Origin: Acetobacter sp. DsW_063
GTDB taxonomy: Bacteria > Pseudomonadota > Alphaproteobacteria > Acetobacterales > Acetobacteraceae
DNA length: 64,000 bases
NCBI RefSeq assembly: GCF_002153745.1
Contig: NZ_JOPL01000025.1
Location: forward strand, 62,001-126,000
Direction: 5' to 3'
The notes under the pieces were generated by a model, which saw only the letters and a list, made by a program, of their open reading frames with translations, was not told where the DNA came from and made no database searches. This document shows, piece after piece, positions 43,237 to 52,614 of the stretch; the stretch's first letter is position 1; each line of letters begins with the position of its first letter. The position numbers and the translations under genes were made by a program.

Positions 43237-43794
43237 TCAATTCAGCGTGATGACTGTTTCGGTGCGAACATGGGGGTCGACCGTATTCAGCATTGTGCTC
43301 AAACCCCATTGGCGCTGATCGAAAGTTGTGGCGCTCGAGATCTTCGTCAACGTGTTTTTCTGGAAAACCATGTTGACATCGAAGGTCAATGGGTGGGTTT
43401 GCCCTCTCATGGTAAGCGAGCCGACCAGTTGCGTGCGCACTTTGCCATTGTGGATTTTTGGGTGACAGTCGCCAACATAATGCATGGCGGGATGATCGTC
43501 GCCGTCAAGCATTAGCCCTGACAGCATCACGGTGCGCAGAACGGCGCTGCCGACTTTGATGGAGTTGACGTCCATCGTAAGATCAACGTGGCAGGTCTGG
43601 TCAGTCAGGTCGTAAGTCACGCTCCCGTTAAGTTTCTCGAATGATCCATCGATATCGGTGACAGCGCTTTTCGCGTGCAGCGTCGCCTGTGTGTTCGAAC
43701 GCGTCAGCGTAACGTGCTGGGTGGCTGCGTGGGCGATCGGAACGAGGATCGGGCTGGCGCACAGGAGAAAGAGTGTGGGCAGAGCGTGTTTCAT
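43237..43794 (-). CDS. YceI-family periplasmic lipid-binding protein
   Basis: 185 residues. A signal peptide (LPTLFLLCASPILVPIAHAA) is followed by the YceI beta-barrel: TVTYDL-like strands, CHVDLTMDVNSIKVG, LRTVMLSGLMLDGDDHPAMHYVG and TMRGQTHPLTFDV, the usual order of family motifs. Members bind isoprenoid quinone-like lipids in the periplasm; the physiological role here is unknown. The protein is of normal length. Confidence 0.88.
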   Translation of the reverse strand: MKHALPTLFLLCASPILVPIAHAATQHVTLTRSNTQATLHAKSAVTDIDGSFEKLNGSVTYDLTDQTCHVDLTMDVNSIKVGSAVLRTVMLSGLMLDGDDHPAMHYVGDCHPKIHNGKVRTQLVGSLTMRGQTHPLTFDVNMVFQKNTLTKISSATTFDQRQWGLSTMLNTVDPHVRTETVITLN

Positions 43795-44047
43795 GCGGCG
43801 TCAACGCGCATGTAGTCTGAAAGATGCCGCGGATTCAGTAAGGAAGAAGGAATTTCTTAGAATTGACCGCTTTCTTTCCAGGGACCGTTCATGGAATAAC
43901 GGCTAAGGCGCGTGCGGTGAGGTGGAGCCAGTCTGGAAGCGTTCTCAGCTTATAAGCAGCTTGGTTCGAATGCGCACCATATGGCTCGCTGGCTCGGTTC
44001 ACGTGTCGTCGCCGACGTCGGTAGCCGACACGGCCGTCTCCGCATCA

Positions 44048-45682
44048 CTACGGCGCTCCCATGGACGACGCCATGGGGACATCCTCCGCGGTTCCGAGTG
44101 CGCCTGCTGAAAACGCGAGACTGGCAGCGGAGATCAGCGCCGCGTAATAGGCGTCCGATCGTGTCAGACGGGCGTCGAACAGGCCATTCTGAGCCAGAGA
44201 CGCCTGAGTGACGGAGCCGACGCCGCTGCGATATGCGGTGAAGGCGGCGTCGAATGTCGTGCGCGCGGCGGTTTGCAGCCGGTCCGAAGCGGCATAGGCG
44301 CTGAGGCTGGTCCGCAGGCTGTTCTGTGCGGCCACGATTTGTCGAACGGAGTCGTCGATGGTCTGGCGCAGGGTGACGCTGGCGGTGTCTGATTGGTTCT
44401 GCGCTTGTCGGACGAGCGCGGCGCGTGTGCCGCCATCGAAAATCGGCACGGTAATGCCGCCGAGGATCAGGCTGCTGAAATTATTGGTGGACAGGTTGAG
44501 CGTCGGGGAGGAGTCGGATCCAACGCCCGGAACCGAGGATAACGAAAGGCCGCCCGTACTGTAAGCGACGTTTCCGGTAAGGAAAATTTTTGGCAGAAAC
44601 TCTGCTTTCGCGGCGATGACGCGACTTTGCGCCGATCGGGCGGTCGCGTAGGCGGCCAGAACGTCTGGTCGGCGGGACACGGCCTGTCGCACCATGGCGT
44701 CGGTCATACGCATGTCGGAAAGGGCCAGAGGGCGGTTGGAAATATCCTGTGCCTGCAGGCGGGTTTCGGGCGACACGCCCATGGCGGTCATGAGGTCGAG
44801 ATAACGATTCTCCGCTTCGCCTTCGGCTTGTACAAGGCGAAGTTCCGCCTGCGCGGTCGCCTGCTGCGTTTGGGTGACGTCGACGATCGTGCCCTGGCCC
44901 TGTTTCAGCCGGGCTTCGGCCGCCTTCTGGACCTGCCGCGCATTGTCCAGCGCTTCGCGGATCAAGGTGACGCGGGCCGCGGCCGCCGCATGTGTGTAGA
45001 AGGCCAAGGAGACGCTGTAGATAACCTTCTGGTGGGCCGCGGTGAACAGTATGTTGCTGGCGACCTGTGCCTGCTGCGCCGCGTCGATGGTCGCCTCGCG
45101 CTTGCCGAAATCGAACAGCAGCCACTCAATGCTCAGTGTCTGGACTTCGCCGCTGCCGGAGGTGTTGTTGCGTACGCCATTGGTCAGGTTACGCAGGTCG
45201 CTCGCACCAGTGTTAAATGCGTCGCCGATAACGCCGCCATTGCTGATGGAGGGGTTGGCCCCATTGTTGCGCGTGTGGTTGTAGCCCCCCACCACCGTGG
45301 CGCTGAGGCGAGGCAGATAGCTGCTGCGCGCAATTCCGACTGCCAGAGCACTGTCACGCGCGGTGTTCCATGCCCGGCGGGTGAATGGATTGGCCGATTG
45401 CGCGATATCAATGAGATCGACCAAGGAGTAGGCGCGACTTGCGGTGATGTCCGGAGAGGCGTCCCGCGTATGAATGGCCGTGTTGGCGGGAAGCGCGAAG
45501 CCGGGCGGCAGAGTCAGGCCCTGTGCGTGTTCTCGTCCCGGCAGGATTTCTCCACTTTGGGAGACGTTGGGCTTCCACGGGGCGTCGGGATGCGCCGGGG
45601 CAGTCTGGAGAGCGTCCGTGGCGCATGCGCCAAGGCAGCAGAGCGTGACGCTGGCTATGGACCGAAGATACAGGGCGTTCAT
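44048..45682 (-). CDS. RND/FUSC-type outer membrane efflux lipoprotein (OMF, NodT-like)
   Basis: 544 residues. The lipobox CLGAC after a short hydrophobic N-terminus predicts lipid anchoring, as in NodT/OprM channels. Two outer-membrane-efflux domains follow, with long heptad-rich helices (e.g. AEARLKQGQGTIVDVTQTQQATAQAELRLVQAEGEAENRYL and the SQSRVIAAKAEFLPKIFLTGNV region). It would form the trimeric exit duct for the pump encoded upstream. The start overlaps the FUSC stop (ATGA), and it is the last gene of the operon. Confidence 0.9.
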   Translation of the reverse strand: MNALYLRSIASVTLCCLGACATDALQTAPAHPDAPWKPNVSQSGEILPGREHAQGLTLPPGFALPANTAIHTRDASPDITASRAYSLVDLIDIAQSANPFTRRAWNTARDSALAVGIARSSYLPRLSATVVGGYNHTRNNGANPSISNGGVIGDAFNTGASDLRNLTNGVRNNTSGSGEVQTLSIEWLLFDFGKREATIDAAQQAQVASNILFTAAHQKVIYSVSLAFYTHAAAAARVTLIREALDNARQVQKAAEARLKQGQGTIVDVTQTQQATAQAELRLVQAEGEAENRYLDLMTAMGVSPETRLQAQDISNRPLALSDMRMTDAMVRQAVSRRPDVLAAYATARSAQSRVIAAKAEFLPKIFLTGNVAYSTGGLSLSSVPGVGSDSSPTLNLSTNNFSSLILGGITVPIFDGGTRAALVRQAQNQSDTASVTLRQTIDDSVRQIVAAQNSLRTSLSAYAASDRLQTAARTTFDAAFTAYRSGVGSVTQASLAQNGLFDARLTRSDAYYAALISAASLAFSAGALGTAEDVPMASSMGAP

Positions 45683-47520
45683 GGAGTGCGAGCTTCCAGC
45701 GCAGCGAGGCGCGTGGCGAGGGCGGGCGACGCGGGGGACAGCAGCGTGTCCGCCGTCAGTTCGGCGGCCTTGCTCATGATGTCATGATATTGCGCAAGCC
45801 TGTCCATCTGGGCGCGCATATGCGCGGGCTCGACGGTAGCGTTCTCAAATACGCGTTCGGCGGCGGACAGGGCCGTCTGTGCGTCTGCCGCGCAGAGCAT
45901 CCGGTCCGGTTCCGTTCGCGCTGAAATCTGGCGCCGCAACGCTGCGAACATGGCGTCCAGACGTTTCGGGATTTTCTGATAGGCGCTGCTGGGCCAGAAA
46001 CTTGTGAACATTGCGTAGGTGATCAGATTGCCAAGCATGATGCCGACGATACGATCGCGTGCGGTGGTCATGTCGGTTGTTGGGCCATAGTCTTTGAGGT
46101 CAGACAGGAAGAATGCAAGGCCGATCTGAAAACCGGCGTACGCAATGCGCTCGTCTCCTGTTTTTACCCATGCGCCGATCAGCGACCCGATGAAGATGAG
46201 GAGTAGAAAAGCGGCGACGTTGTGAAGATGGGGCATGACGAACACGATAGACAGAATGCCCAGTGTGGCTCCGACAAGCGCGCCTGAAATGCGTAACGAG
46301 AGCTTTGAAATCATTTCGCCCATTGTCGGTTGGGCGACGATGAAGCAGGTGATGATGCTGGTATGAATGCCCTGCCAGTTTAAAATCTTGAACACGAAAT
46401 AACTAAACATGACGGCGGCCGTTCCTTTGACGGCGAAGCGCACATGCTCGGGGTTGGTGAATGCGTCCGCAAAGAAGAAGCCGCTCCCTTCGGGTTGGGG
46501 AGCCGGAGAGTGAGACTGAGCGGGATTTGTGAAAGAGGAAAGAATGTCGACCATGGCGTCATGGCTCGTCTGGCCGATCCGTGTTGGAGAAAGAATGTCG
46601 GTAGGATAATCGCCTTCCTCAAAAATGATCGCCATTTCCTGCATGAATGGCGTCAGATCCTCCAGAGAAACAACGTCGTCGCTACGGCTTGCGTGGGCGC
46701 GGGCGAGAATCAGCAGAGCGACGCTGCTGCGCGCGGCCTGCTCCAGCGCCGCCAGATCGTTTGCGCGCCAGATTTTCTCGAGCCGCGCCATTTTCAGATT
46801 CTTCGCCATGCCAGACATGCCTTCGCGCATCATGTCGTCGGCGCGTTCCAGCAGCAGGGGATCAGGGGCTGCAAGCAGCGCAGCGCTCATGCGCAGGCGC
46901 GCAGCGATACGTCGGGTCAGGAGCGCTTTTGGAGACGGACAGATCAGCAGTCCAAGCACGACCATTACAACACCGGGTGCGAGCGTGAACAGGTCGGCGT
47001 AAAGCAGGGCGCGTGTCGCCAGCTCGCCGACAGGAACCTGATCGACTGCGATCATCGCATAGACGACGATCAGGCCAAGCATGTATGCGACCGGTTTGAG
47101 TTTGCTTGCCGAGCCCAGAAAGAAAAATCCACACGAAAGCAGTGCGACGGCAATGACGATGCCCAGCGGATGATCCAGCGTAACGCGGATAATTCCGTAA
47201 ACCAGAGCCAAAAGTATCAGAATCAACAGATTGACGCCGGCCCCGGCGATGGCGTTGGTCGTGCGGTCCTCCTGCCAGAGAGCCATGGTGACGAGGGCCG
47301 GGACAGCGAGTTCCGGGATTTGCCAGATTTCACCGATCAGAACGGTCGTCGTGCAGCCGGCCGCCATGCGCAGGGCATAGCCCATGCGACCCGGCGCAGG
47401 ATTGCATATAAGGCGCCACAGACGTCGCGTGGACGGTCCTGTCGGCAGGACGAACTGACCGCGCGGTGTGACGTCGGCATAGGGCCCCATGTCGGGCGCC
47501 CTATCGACAGGCGGCGCCAT
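45679..47520 (-). CDS. FUSC-family efflux transporter (AaeB-like)
   Basis: 613 residues with two blocks of hydrophobic segments (about 35-170 and 345-475) separated by a soluble region, the arrangement of the FUSC/AaeB family. The second block has VKGTAAVMFSYFVFKILNWQGIHTSIITCFIVAQPTMG. E. coli AaeB exports aromatic carboxylic acids. The start at 47520 overlaps the HlyD gene by 20 bases; an internal ATG at 47490 would leave a 10-base gap. It acts with the upstream membrane fusion protein and downstream outer membrane channel. Confidence 0.88.
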   Translation of the reverse strand: MAPPVDRAPDMGPYADVTPRGQFVLPTGPSTRRLWRLICNPAPGRMGYALRMAAGCTTTVLIGEIWQIPELAVPALVTMALWQEDRTTNAIAGAGVNLLILILLALVYGIIRVTLDHPLGIVIAVALLSCGFFFLGSASKLKPVAYMLGLIVVYAMIAVDQVPVGELATRALLYADLFTLAPGVVMVVLGLLICPSPKALLTRRIAARLRMSAALLAAPDPLLLERADDMMREGMSGMAKNLKMARLEKIWRANDLAALEQAARSSVALLILARAHASRSDDVVSLEDLTPFMQEMAIIFEEGDYPTDILSPTRIGQTSHDAMVDILSSFTNPAQSHSPAPQPEGSGFFFADAFTNPEHVRFAVKGTAAVMFSYFVFKILNWQGIHTSIITCFIVAQPTMGEMISKLSLRISGALVGATLGILSIVFVMPHLHNVAAFLLLIFIGSLIGAWVKTGDERIAYAGFQIGLAFFLSDLKDYGPTTDMTTARDRIVGIMLGNLITYAMFTSFWPSSAYQKIPKRLDAMFAALRRQISARTEPDRMLCAADAQTALSAAERVFENATVEPAHMRAQMDRLAQYHDIMSKAAELTADTLLSPASPALATRLAALEARTP

Positions 47521-48550
47521 GTCGAATCTCGACGGTTGCGGTCGCCCCCAGACGCAGAAGGGCCGGGTCTGCGTGATCGAGTTTCACTCTGACTGGAAAA
47601 CGTTGTGCGACATGCACCCAGTCCATTTCCCGGGGAACGATCGGAAGCGCGCGCGCGATGCCCGCGGTGTCGGCCGATAGAACGCCCCAGCCGATGCTTT
47701 CGACGTGACCACGGATCGACGCGTTTCGGTCGATCATTGAATAAACCGTCGCGCAGTCGCCGGGACGTATGACGCTCAGATTGACTTCGCGGATATTCGC
47801 GATCGCAAACCACGCGTCGTCTGCGATCAGGGTAAAAAGAACCTGCGATGGGGCAAGAATCTCTCCGGGCAGAACGTGCAGGCTCGTGACGTAGCCATCC
47901 GCGGGCGCGACGACGACAGTTTGTCGCAGCTCATAGCGCGCGTGATCAAGGGCGGCCTGACTGGCAGCCTCTGCGGCGAGGGAGCTCTTCAGGTCTCCGA
48001 TGGCGATTTGTGCGGCTGACGACTGCTGATGCGCCTGCTCCAGCGACACTTCTGCATCATGCAACGCCACGCGAGCCTGATCGTATTGCTGCCAGGGGAT
48101 GTAGGCATGGTTCGCCAGTGGGGAAAGACGCTCCACCGTACGCGCGGCGAGGTCACGATTGGTTTGCGCGCGCAGGGTCTGATCCTGGGCTACGGCCGAG
48201 TTGGCTGTTTTTACAGCCACCAGACGTTTTTGGTTCTCTACTTCAGCTTGAGCCAACGCCAGGTTGGCTTCCGCCTGTCGAACCGTCAGTTCGTAGGGTT
48301 CAGGGTCGAGGCGGTACAGCAGATCGCCCTTATGAACGTGTTGGTTTACATGCACCGGCAGCTCTATCAACCGGCCTCCAACCGTAGTGGCGATGTGAAC
48401 GAGTTCAGCGTCAATCACGCCGCTGTCGGAGGAGGGATGCATGCGATCCTCGTGCGCAACATGCATGCCGAGGAAAGTAGCGATTGCGATGCTGAGCACG
48501 GCGACGCCAATGCCGATCGGTTTGCCGCTGGAGAGGTGTACGCGTTTCAT
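47501..48550 (-). CDS. HlyD/EmrA-type membrane fusion protein
   Basis: 349 residues. An N-terminal transmembrane helix (GIGVAVLSIAIATFLGMHVA) is followed by a biotinyl-lipoyl-like hairpin (VDAELVHIATTVGGRLIELPVHVNQHVHKGDLLYRLDP), long coiled-coil helices (about 88-205) and the second lipoyl half VVVAPADGYVTSLHVLPGEIL. The beta-barrel domain includes WFAIANIREVNL. It bridges the FUSC transporter and the outer membrane factor. It begins 2 bases after the DUF1656 gene. Confidence 0.92.
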   Translation of the reverse strand: MKRVHLSSGKPIGIGVAVLSIAIATFLGMHVAHEDRMHPSSDSGVIDAELVHIATTVGGRLIELPVHVNQHVHKGDLLYRLDPEPYELTVRQAEANLALAQAEVENQKRLVAVKTANSAVAQDQTLRAQTNRDLAARTVERLSPLANHAYIPWQQYDQARVALHDAEVSLEQAHQQSSAAQIAIGDLKSSLAAEAASQAALDHARYELRQTVVVAPADGYVTSLHVLPGEILAPSQVLFTLIADDAWFAIANIREVNLSVIRPGDCATVYSMIDRNASIRGHVESIGWGVLSADTAGIARALPIVPREMDWVHVAQRFPVRVKLDHADPALLRLGATATVEIRHGAACR

Positions 48551-48552
48551 AA

Positions 48553-48819
48553 TCAGGGACCGAACCAGATCAGCCAGATGGACAAGGCGACGATGACCCC
48601 GAGCGCGCTATAGGTAAACAGCCGGAATCTCAGAAATGCGTCGATCGTCGTAAACACGAAGATAACCCGCAGACCCACGGCTGCGAGGACACCGCAAATG
48701 GCGCAAAGCATCCAGTCCGGGAAATAGGCGCCGACCAACGAAAAGGAGGGGGCGGCGTCAGTCGAGCATCCGGCAAGGAGCAGGCACGACGCCATCGAGA
48801 GAGAGCGTGGTCGAGGCAT
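48553..48819 (-). CDS. DUF1656 (AaeX-like) small membrane protein with lipobox
   Basis: 88 residues from the ATG at 48819. The C-terminal 65 residues match DUF1656: YFPDWMLCAICGVLAAVGLRVIF, then a second helix FTYSALGVIVALSIWLIWFG. Unusually it begins with a lipoprotein-like signal, SMASCLLLAGCST, giving a lipobox LAGC. The family is usually a plain two-helix protein of about 65-70 residues, as in the second operon here. First gene of the four-gene efflux operon. Confidence 0.8.
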   Translation of the reverse strand: MPRPRSLSMASCLLLAGCSTDAAPSFSLVGAYFPDWMLCAICGVLAAVGLRVIFVFTTIDAFLRFRLFTYSALGVIVALSIWLIWFGP

Positions 48820-49090
48820 GGCGATAACGATCTGACCGTCTCCGCTCTGAAGGCAACGAAGATAACGACGGTAACGATACAAGGTTCTGTTGGCAAAATT
48901 TCTTTTCAAATTGGCGAATGCGCGGGTTCTGCGTTACCCATCACGGGGCCTTTTTGTGCGCGTAACACGTTGATTGGGAGTGTTATGTGGTGAGCGTCTG
49001 GGTCAGACCTTATTTGTGTCGCGTTCAGGTCGTGATTCCAATTGTCCATCAAGAGTAGCAACGAGCTCTGATTGCCTGTCCTTCCCGGCA

Positions 49091-50047
49091 TCAACGCCGG
49101 GAGCCGGAGCCAATACCGAATACATCGTCGTGGAGGCGATCAAATACGTCCTGAATTGTGTCGTGGGCTCGCCGTCCCTTGCTATCGACGATTGTTACGG
49201 TGGCAGTCATCCCGGCGGCAAGTGTGACGTTGGCAGGTATGCTGTCTATCCGAATTCGCACAGGGATGCGTTGGGCCAGACGGACCCAGGTGTAAACCGG
49301 GTCGACGCTCGGCAGCCCCTGTGCGCCTGCTCCAGCGTTCGAGGTCGCGATACCACGGGTGATGCTCACGACATGTCCCCGGAGAGGCGAACGGTATCCC
49401 ATGAGATCAATGCGCACTTTATCGTTGATGTTGACCGAACTGATCTTGGTTTCCTCGAAGTAGCCATCAACCCAGTAAGACGATGAATCAACGACAGTGA
49501 CATTGGGGACGCCGGCTGTTGCGAAATCACCGACACGCATGATCAGGTTATTCACGGTGCCGGTGACGGTGCTGCGGACATGCGTGCGGTCGAGATTGAT
49601 CTTCGCTTGAGACAGACTTGCCAGGGCTTCGGCGTATTGAGCTCTGGCCACTTGTGCGGTCGCTTCGTACACCTGCTTTTCTTCGCGGGATGCGGCGGCC
49701 TCCGTAAGGTGCGTGCGGCGTTCATGTTGGGCGGTTTTCAGAACCATGTCGGCTTGCCGCTGTTCCGACACCGCAGTAGCGGTGGCGACCGCTACCTGGA
49801 AGTCGAATGGGTCAATGTCGTAGAGTACGTCTCCGGCATGAACGACCTGATTGTCTTTGACATACACAGCAACGATCTGTCCGGAGACGCGGGGGGCGAT
49901 ATTGGCGACCTGCGCGCGCACCTGACCATTCCGTGTCCATGGCGCTGCAGTGTAATAGTCCCAGAGAACGAACGCCGTTACCATCGCAATGCCCAGAATT
50001 ATCATTGTGGTGGTAACTTTGATCGCAAGCCGCGCCCTGTCAAACAT
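49091..50047 (-). CDS. HlyD/EmrA-type membrane fusion protein (second efflux operon)
   Basis: 318 residues. Transmembrane helix TTTMIILGIAMVTAFVLWDYYT, then YTAAPWTRNGQVRAQVANIAPRVSGQIVAVYVKDNQVVHAGDVLYDIDP, which is typical of AaeA-like proteins. Coiled-coil helices run from about 85 to 155 and the second lipoyl half is VRSTVTGTVNNLIMRVGDFAT. YWVDGYFEETKISSVNI belongs to the barrel. It lies 128 bases after the small DUF1656 gene and closes the operon. No outer membrane factor gene follows; it may share the one at 44048. Confidence 0.9.
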   Translation of the reverse strand: MFDRARLAIKVTTTMIILGIAMVTAFVLWDYYTAAPWTRNGQVRAQVANIAPRVSGQIVAVYVKDNQVVHAGDVLYDIDPFDFQVAVATATAVSEQRQADMVLKTAQHERRTHLTEAAASREEKQVYEATAQVARAQYAEALASLSQAKINLDRTHVRSTVTGTVNNLIMRVGDFATAGVPNVTVVDSSSYWVDGYFEETKISSVNINDKVRIDLMGYRSPLRGHVVSITRGIATSNAGAGAQGLPSVDPVYTWVRLAQRIPVRIRIDSIPANVTLAAGMTATVTIVDSKGRRAHDTIQDVFDRLHDDVFGIGSGSRR

Positions 50048-50175
50048 GTCAGTAAATTCCTTATGATATACAAAAAATACTGACGATGGGTCTGTATGAA
50101 GATTGACGGGTCATAGGCATTGTATTTTTCACCGTGACAGTTGCTCTGGATCGGCGCGCTATTGTAGCCAAGGGG

Positions 50176-50379
50176 TCACAGGGCAAGGGAATAAACCCCG
50201 GTCAGAATGATCAACAGACCGAACTCCGCCAGAGGGATATTCCATACGAATCGCTCCAGTCGAGTTTTCGCGATCAGTGGGCGAAGGGCGAGCATCGTCA
50301 TCACGGCGAGTCCGACGTGAAGGAGAAATGACGATACAAGGAGACCGTCCACATCCAGAACCGATGGAATTTCCATCAC
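50176..50379 (-). CDS. DUF1656 (AaeX-like) small membrane protein (second operon)
   Basis: 67 residues with two transmembrane helices: LLVSSFLLHVGLAVMTMLALRPLIA and AEFGLLIILTGVYSLAL. PSVLDVDGLLVSSFL at the N-terminus follows the DUF1656 pattern. The ATG overlaps the FUSC stop by four bases. Function unknown, but the family is an obligate neighbour of FUSC/HlyD efflux pairs. Confidence 0.85.
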   Translation of the reverse strand: MMEIPSVLDVDGLLVSSFLLHVGLAVMTMLALRPLIAKTRLERFVWNIPLAEFGLLIILTGVYSLAL

Positions 50380-52466
50380 GCGGCGTTCCGGGGTTTCGGC
50401 AGTATTTTATAAAGATTTATGGCGGATCGATTTCGTTGCAAAAGCATGATCGATCCCGTCATGCCGGACACCGCCCCGACGACTGTGATCATTTTTCCAG
50501 CGGATAGTTCTCTCGATCGAGCGAGAAGCTGTTCAGCGGATGCCCGCATGAAAGAAATTCCTTCGTCACAGTCGCGTATTTCAGTGGCACGCATCGCTGC
50601 GTCGCATTCGACGCGTATTGTGGCGATCGTCGCGGCCCGCCCAAGATGGCGTCGTGCGCGCGCCAGAGCTGCGGCAAGATCCTCGAGTTCCGCCATTCTG
50701 GAAAGAACGCGCACCTGCGAAAGGGATTTCGGGAGATAGCCGTTCCAGAGCAGGATACGCGCCAACCGATCGTAATTCCGGCTGATCAGCACGGAGCCCG
50801 CCTGCCTGTCATTTCCGAGGCATTGCGAACGCAGCGTGAAGCCGATGGCCATCGCAACGCGAAACCTCCGTGAGCGCGCAGACGGAGGCAGCAGAAGCGT
50901 CAAGGCGACGAAAATCAGTAACGCAGCAAGGATATAAAACACGTTCCTGTTTATGAAATTTTCTGGATTGAATTCCTGCCTGTTGCTTACGCCAAGCATG
51001 ACGAAGAAGAAAACGCCGGCGTTCAGGCCGATCGCCGATGTCTTCGGCCGAAGCAGCAACAGGCAGCCGCCAAAGACGGCGGGCACCGCCGCGAGTGCAA
51101 GAAACGTCATTTCAGACCCGCGCGTGAGCACGAAGAAATTCAGAAACGCCGCGACTGCGACAGCCATGGGCGTGCCGATCAGCGCTCCCATTCCGAAGGC
51201 GCGGACGTTGTAAGTGGTGGCTGCGAGCATAATGATGATCGACGCCTGGGACAGAACTGCGACGCTGCCTGGTATGCCGGAGAGAATGCACAACCAGGCG
51301 GAAAGACTGAAGCCGATGAGCAGACGCAGGCCGTTTAGCAGGGCCATGATGACGTCATGATGTCCGGCGATCGGAAAGTCAGGGGCTGGATTCTGCGTCG
51401 CAGAGCCGTCGCGGACCGTGCAGAGTCCGTCTTCGGCCCATCGCCAGAAGGACAGAAGCGCCATGGAGCATTCCGCAAACCATGCGTCTTCTATTGTCAG
51501 TTCCTCCGCTACTCCCTCCGACGATCTTCGCGGACGCTCCAGTAACCCTTCCAGCGCTTTCATCGCAGCAGGCGGGGAGTCCGGGCAGGATGCGCTTTCG
51601 AATACAGCCCGAACATCCTTGATCATTGATGGGGAAACGCGCCCCTCTTCAAGAGCGTAGCCAATGGCGCGGCTGCGGCTCAGCATTTCCATCAACGACA
51701 CCATGGCCGACCGGGCGCCTGCCAGCCGTGTGCGGCCGTCTCCGATCTCCGTGCGGGCGTAGGAAACCTGTGTGGTAAGCGCCATGATGCGGCCTGCCAA
51801 CTCGGCGCACGTGACGGCGTCGGGTATGGAGCGTCCGAGGACCGCATTCCGTGCGATCATCTGCGCTTCACGCGCTGTAGCCTCCAACCCCGACACCAGA
51901 TTGTTCCATGCAGTAGGCGCACCGATCACGTCATTGACGGCTGCGGTCGCCGCGATGCCGATCAGGATCGCGGATACGCGGTTGACCGTCACTGCGAATG
52001 CGTCTTGCGGTGAATCTATGCAGCCGATGGCGATCAGGGCGACAGTATATCCCGCCAGCATCGCGGCGTAGGCCCGGAAATCTCGCTCCAGAGTTCCGAC
52101 GATGCAACACAGGCCCAGCCAAAGTCCTGTGCAGCCCAGTAACACGGCGCGATCCTGACTGAAGCACGCGGTCAGGAACAGGGCGACAAAGGCTCCGATC
52201 AACGTGCCGAGCAGTCGGTAAAGCGCTTTGGAGAGGGTCTGCCCTCGTAACGGTTGGGCGAGAATCATCACCGTGACCGCCGCCGTGGCTGGTGAAGATA
52301 TCTGGAACCAGAGCGCCGCGGCGAGCGCGAGTGATACGGAGAGCCATGTACGCAGGCAGAACGCGAATGCGCCCGGTGGAAACAGCCCATGCAAAAAGTC
52401 CGGGATCCAGAAAAAATCTTTCAGGGCGCGAATGCGCCTGCCCGTTGTTTCGTCAACAGCGCTCAC
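50376..52466 (-). CDS. FUSC-family efflux transporter (AaeB-like, second operon)
   Basis: 696 residues. Two hydrophobic blocks: residues about 30-190 (LRTWLSVSLALAAALWFQISSPATAAVTVMIL onwards) and about 375-520 (LLIGFSLSAWLCILSGIPGSVAVLSQASIIIMLAATT), with soluble regions between and after them. The domain order is that of AaeB. It is 80 residues longer than the first copy and clearly divergent from it, so it is not a recent duplicate. It is the first gene of the FUSC-DUF1656-HlyD operon. Confidence 0.9.
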   Translation of the reverse strand: MSAVDETTGRRIRALKDFFWIPDFLHGLFPPGAFAFCLRTWLSVSLALAAALWFQISSPATAAVTVMILAQPLRGQTLSKALYRLLGTLIGAFVALFLTACFSQDRAVLLGCTGLWLGLCCIVGTLERDFRAYAAMLAGYTVALIAIGCIDSPQDAFAVTVNRVSAILIGIAATAAVNDVIGAPTAWNNLVSGLEATAREAQMIARNAVLGRSIPDAVTCAELAGRIMALTTQVSYARTEIGDGRTRLAGARSAMVSLMEMLSRSRAIGYALEEGRVSPSMIKDVRAVFESASCPDSPPAAMKALEGLLERPRRSSEGVAEELTIEDAWFAECSMALLSFWRWAEDGLCTVRDGSATQNPAPDFPIAGHHDVIMALLNGLRLLIGFSLSAWLCILSGIPGSVAVLSQASIIIMLAATTYNVRAFGMGALIGTPMAVAVAAFLNFFVLTRGSEMTFLALAAVPAVFGGCLLLLRPKTSAIGLNAGVFFFVMLGVSNRQEFNPENFINRNVFYILAALLIFVALTLLLPPSARSRRFRVAMAIGFTLRSQCLGNDRQAGSVLISRNYDRLARILLWNGYLPKSLSQVRVLSRMAELEDLAAALARARRHLGRAATIATIRVECDAAMRATEIRDCDEGISFMRASAEQLLARSRELSAGKMITVVGAVSGMTGSIMLLQRNRSAINLYKILPKPRNAA

Positions 52467-52565
52467 TGCATGCCTGCCTTCAGCCCGTAGCGCGGATGAT
52501 CATCCGCAGCCCTTTTTGTATCGGGCCCTTCGGGCGTCAGGCCAAATGACAAAACAAGGCTTGGC

Positions 52566-52602
52566 CTGCGTCGGGCTGGATCAAGCTATTCGCCCGACGC
52601 AG
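52566..52602 (-). terminator. Hairpin after the GNAT-like gene
   Basis: CTGCGTCGGGC (52566-52576) and its exact complement (52592-52602) around a 15-nt loop, 12 bases after the stop codon of the minus-strand GNAT-like gene. 11-bp GC-rich stem without a T tract. Confidence 0.6.
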
Positions 52603-52614
52603 CGCGAATAGAAA

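Noticed and set aside
46444-47592. 382-codon plus-strand frame opposite the first FUSC gene
   Set aside because: His/Arg/Gln-rich antisense translation without domains; the minus-strand membrane protein is clear.
52503-52516. Short palindrome GGATGATCATCC near the start of the second FUSC gene
   Set aside because: Too short and isolated to call an operator; no repeat of it elsewhere in the window.
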